A DNA stretch of 64,000 nucleotides from Rufibacter sp. XAAS-G3-1 (GTDB taxonomy: Bacteria > Bacteroidota > Bacteroidia > Cytophagales > Hymenobacteraceae). Below, piece after piece: positions 62,586 to 64,000 of the stretch. The notes under the pieces were generated by a model. It ran no database searches. It worked only from the letters and a program-made list of their open reading frames with translations, and was not told the DNA's origin. The position numbers and the translations under genes were made by a program. The stretch lies in the NCBI RefSeq assembly GCF_013623775.1, contig NZ_JABFAM010000008.1:62001-126000 (forward strand), read 5' to 3'. Within the stretch, counting starts at the first letter, position 1; every line of letters starts with the position of its first letter.

Positions 62586-64000
62586 ATGCGACTACCTTTT
62601 ATAAAGCTTCAATCACTTCAACTATTTTTCGCGCTGGTGGCGTTCGCCTGCCTGGCTACCGGTTGTGCGAGTAAAACCGCCCAGAAAGAAGCCGAACAAG
62701 ACCCCTGGAAGGAAATGGAAAAACTGAGAAAGCAGATCAAAGCCCCAACGTTCCCTAACCGTGACTTCCTGATCACTAATTACGGAGCCGTGGAAGGCGG
62801 AAAAGTGAAGAGCACCGAGGCTTTCCGGAAAGCCATTGAAGCCTGCAACAAAAGCGGCGGCGGACGGGTGATCGTACCCACCGGTACTTTTCTGACCGGG
62901 GCCATCCACCTGAAAAGTAACGTGAACCTGCACCTACAGGACAACGCCACCATCCTGTTCAGCCGTGACACCCTCGACTATCTGCCCGTGGTGTTCACCC
63001 GCTGGGAAGGGATGGAACTGATGAATTATTCACCCTTCATCTATGCCTACGAGCAGGAAAACATTGCCATTACCGGGAACGGAACGCTAGACGGAAACGC
63101 CAACAATGAGTACTGGTGGCCTTGGTGCGGGGCAAAGAAATATGGCTGGGTAGAAGGTACCCCCAAGCAGACACCTGACCGCAACCTGCTTCATGAGCAG
63201 AACCGTCAGCAACTAGACCCAACCAAGAGAATCTATGGGCCCGGTCATCGTTTGCGCCCCCAGTTTGTGCAGCCGTACAAGTGCAAGAACGTGCTCATCA
63301 GCGGGGTGAAACTCATCAATTCACCTATGTGGAACCTGCATCCGGTATTGTGCGAGAACGTGACCATTGAGAACGTGAAAGTGGTCACGCTAGGGCCTAA
63401 CAACGATGGCTGCGACCCAGAGTCCTGCAAAAATGTACTCATCAAAAACTGCTACTTTGATACCGGTGACGACTGCATCGCGATCAAATCTGGCCGTAAC
63501 GAAGATGGCCGTAGAATTGGTAAACCCTCCGAAAACATCATCATTGACGGTTGCGAGATGAAAGAAGGACACGGAGGGGTAGTGATAGGAAGCGAGATCT
63601 CGGGCGGAGCCCGCAACATTTACGCCGTCAACTGCACCATGGACAGCCCTAATTTAGACCGAGTGTTGCGCATTAAGACCAGTTCGCAACGGGGTGGTAT
63701 CATAGAGAATATCTTCATGAAGGATGTGAAAGTAGGCACCTACAAAGAAGCCGCCGTGAAATGCAACATGTTCTATGAAGAGCCAGGCAACCACATGCCC
63801 GCCATCCGGAATGTGTTGGTGGAAAACCTGTACGTGGAAAACGGCGGCAAATATGCCGTGATGGTGAAAGCCTACGAAGAGTCACCGGTAGAGAATCTAA
63901 GATTGGTGAACTGTGTCATCAACGGGGTTGACGAGCCACTCAATGTAGACCATGTGAAAGGCATGAAGCTGATCAACACCAAGATCAACGGCAAAGGCTA
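62586..64000 (+). CDS. Glycoside hydrolase family 28 (polygalacturonase-like), 3' end beyond window
   Basis: The frame is open from ATG 62586 to the window end (471 codons). It begins with a lipoprotein signal (QLFFALVAFACLATGCAS) and then a right-handed beta-helix of GH28: ITNYGAVEGGKVKSTEAFRKAIEACNKSGGGRVIVPTG, NNDGCDPESCKNVLIKNCYF, TGDDCIAIKSGRN (catalytic Asp pair), GHGGVVIGSE (His) and RVLRIKTSSQRGG (RIK). All core residues are present. It should hydrolyse galacturonic acid linkages in pectin or rhamnogalacturonan, in line with the GH105 gene before it. Confidence 0.93.
   Translation, partial: MRLPFIKLQSLQLFFALVAFACLATGCASKTAQKEAEQDPWKEMEKLRKQIKAPTFPNRDFLITNYGAVEGGKVKSTEAFRKAIEACNKSGGGRVIVPTGTFLTGAIHLKSNVNLHLQDNATILFSRDTLDYLPVVFTRWEGMELMNYSPFIYAYEQENIAITGNGTLDGNANNEYWWPWCGAKKYGWVEGTPKQTPDRNLLHEQNRQQLDPTKRIYGPGHRLRPQFVQPYKCKNVLISGVKLINSPMWNLHPVLCENVTIENVKVVTLGPNNDGCDPESCKNVLIKNCYFDTGDDCIAIKSGRNEDGRRIGKPSENIIIDGCEMKEGHGGVVIGSEISGGARNIYAVNCTMDSPNLDRVLRIKTSSQRGGIIENIFMKDVKVGTYKEAAVKCNMFYEEPGNHMPAIRNVLVENLYVENGGKYAVMVKAYEESPVENLRLVNCVINGVDEPLNVDHVKGMKLINTKINGKG

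Overview
The window looks like chromosomal DNA of an aerobic Bacteroidota, most likely a cytophagalean of the Hymenobacteraceae type (Rufibacter, Pontibacter or Nibribacter-like); this is inferred from gene content, not from a marker gene. Supporting signs are promoters of the Bacteroidota type (TTTG-N19-TAnnTTTG, best seen upstream of tRNA-Gln and the cysteine operon), an atpD-atpC pair with no other ATP synthase genes nearby, weak ribosome binding sites, a large TonB-type receptor, and a run of secreted polysaccharide-degrading enzymes.

Layout. 1-9 kb: the end of an S41 protease, an RtcB-type RNA ligase, a fused trehalose-6-phosphate synthase/phosphatase, a convergent GH15 glycosidase and an LRR-protein kinase. 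9.3-19.5 kb: a complete assimilatory sulfate reduction locus in one orientation (cysH, cysD, cysN, uroporphyrinogen-III methyltransferase, cysJ, cysI, and a siroheme synthase fused to a TSUP permease). In front of cysH lies a promoter and a short ORF encoding a 22-residue peptide that ends in CCC-SS-CCCCC, overlapped by a hairpin: a probable cysteine-sensing leader peptide and the most interesting single feature here. 19.7-22.8 kb: homoserine acetyltransferase, an OsmC protein and a homocysteine-forming sulfhydrylase, which take the sulfide on to methionine. 23-44.8 kb: housekeeping and mixed genes (polysaccharide deacetylase, cold-shock protein, Gfo/Idh oxidoreductase, BipA, a DUF3050 protein, two small proteins, MetG, a glycosyltransferase-like protein, quinone oxidoreductase, lactonase, MFS transporter, Pth, a second trans-sulfuration enzyme, AtpC, AtpD, PurL). 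44.9 kb: tRNA-Gln(TTG). 45.5-64 kb: a pectin/rhamnogalacturonan-type degradation cluster (BNR protein, two GH105, DUF2264, TonB-type barrel protein, GH35, GH43-like, an (alpha/alpha)6-type hydrolase, and a GH28 that runs off the end), without SusC/SusD in view.

The intergenic DNA is unusually rich in repeats. About 40 copies of an imperfect palindrome with the plan GTTTTnGGCCTGTTTTC-loop-GAAAACAGGCCnAAAAC lie between genes, several with compensated arm changes. Larger inverted repeats often enclose or adjoin them, and some arms run into stop codons or up to start codons. There are also three copies of a ~158 bp MITE-like element at CTAA targets (two complete, one truncated), two copies of a ~260-335 bp element with a conserved stem, and heptad-repeat hairpins such as the one between atpD and atpC.
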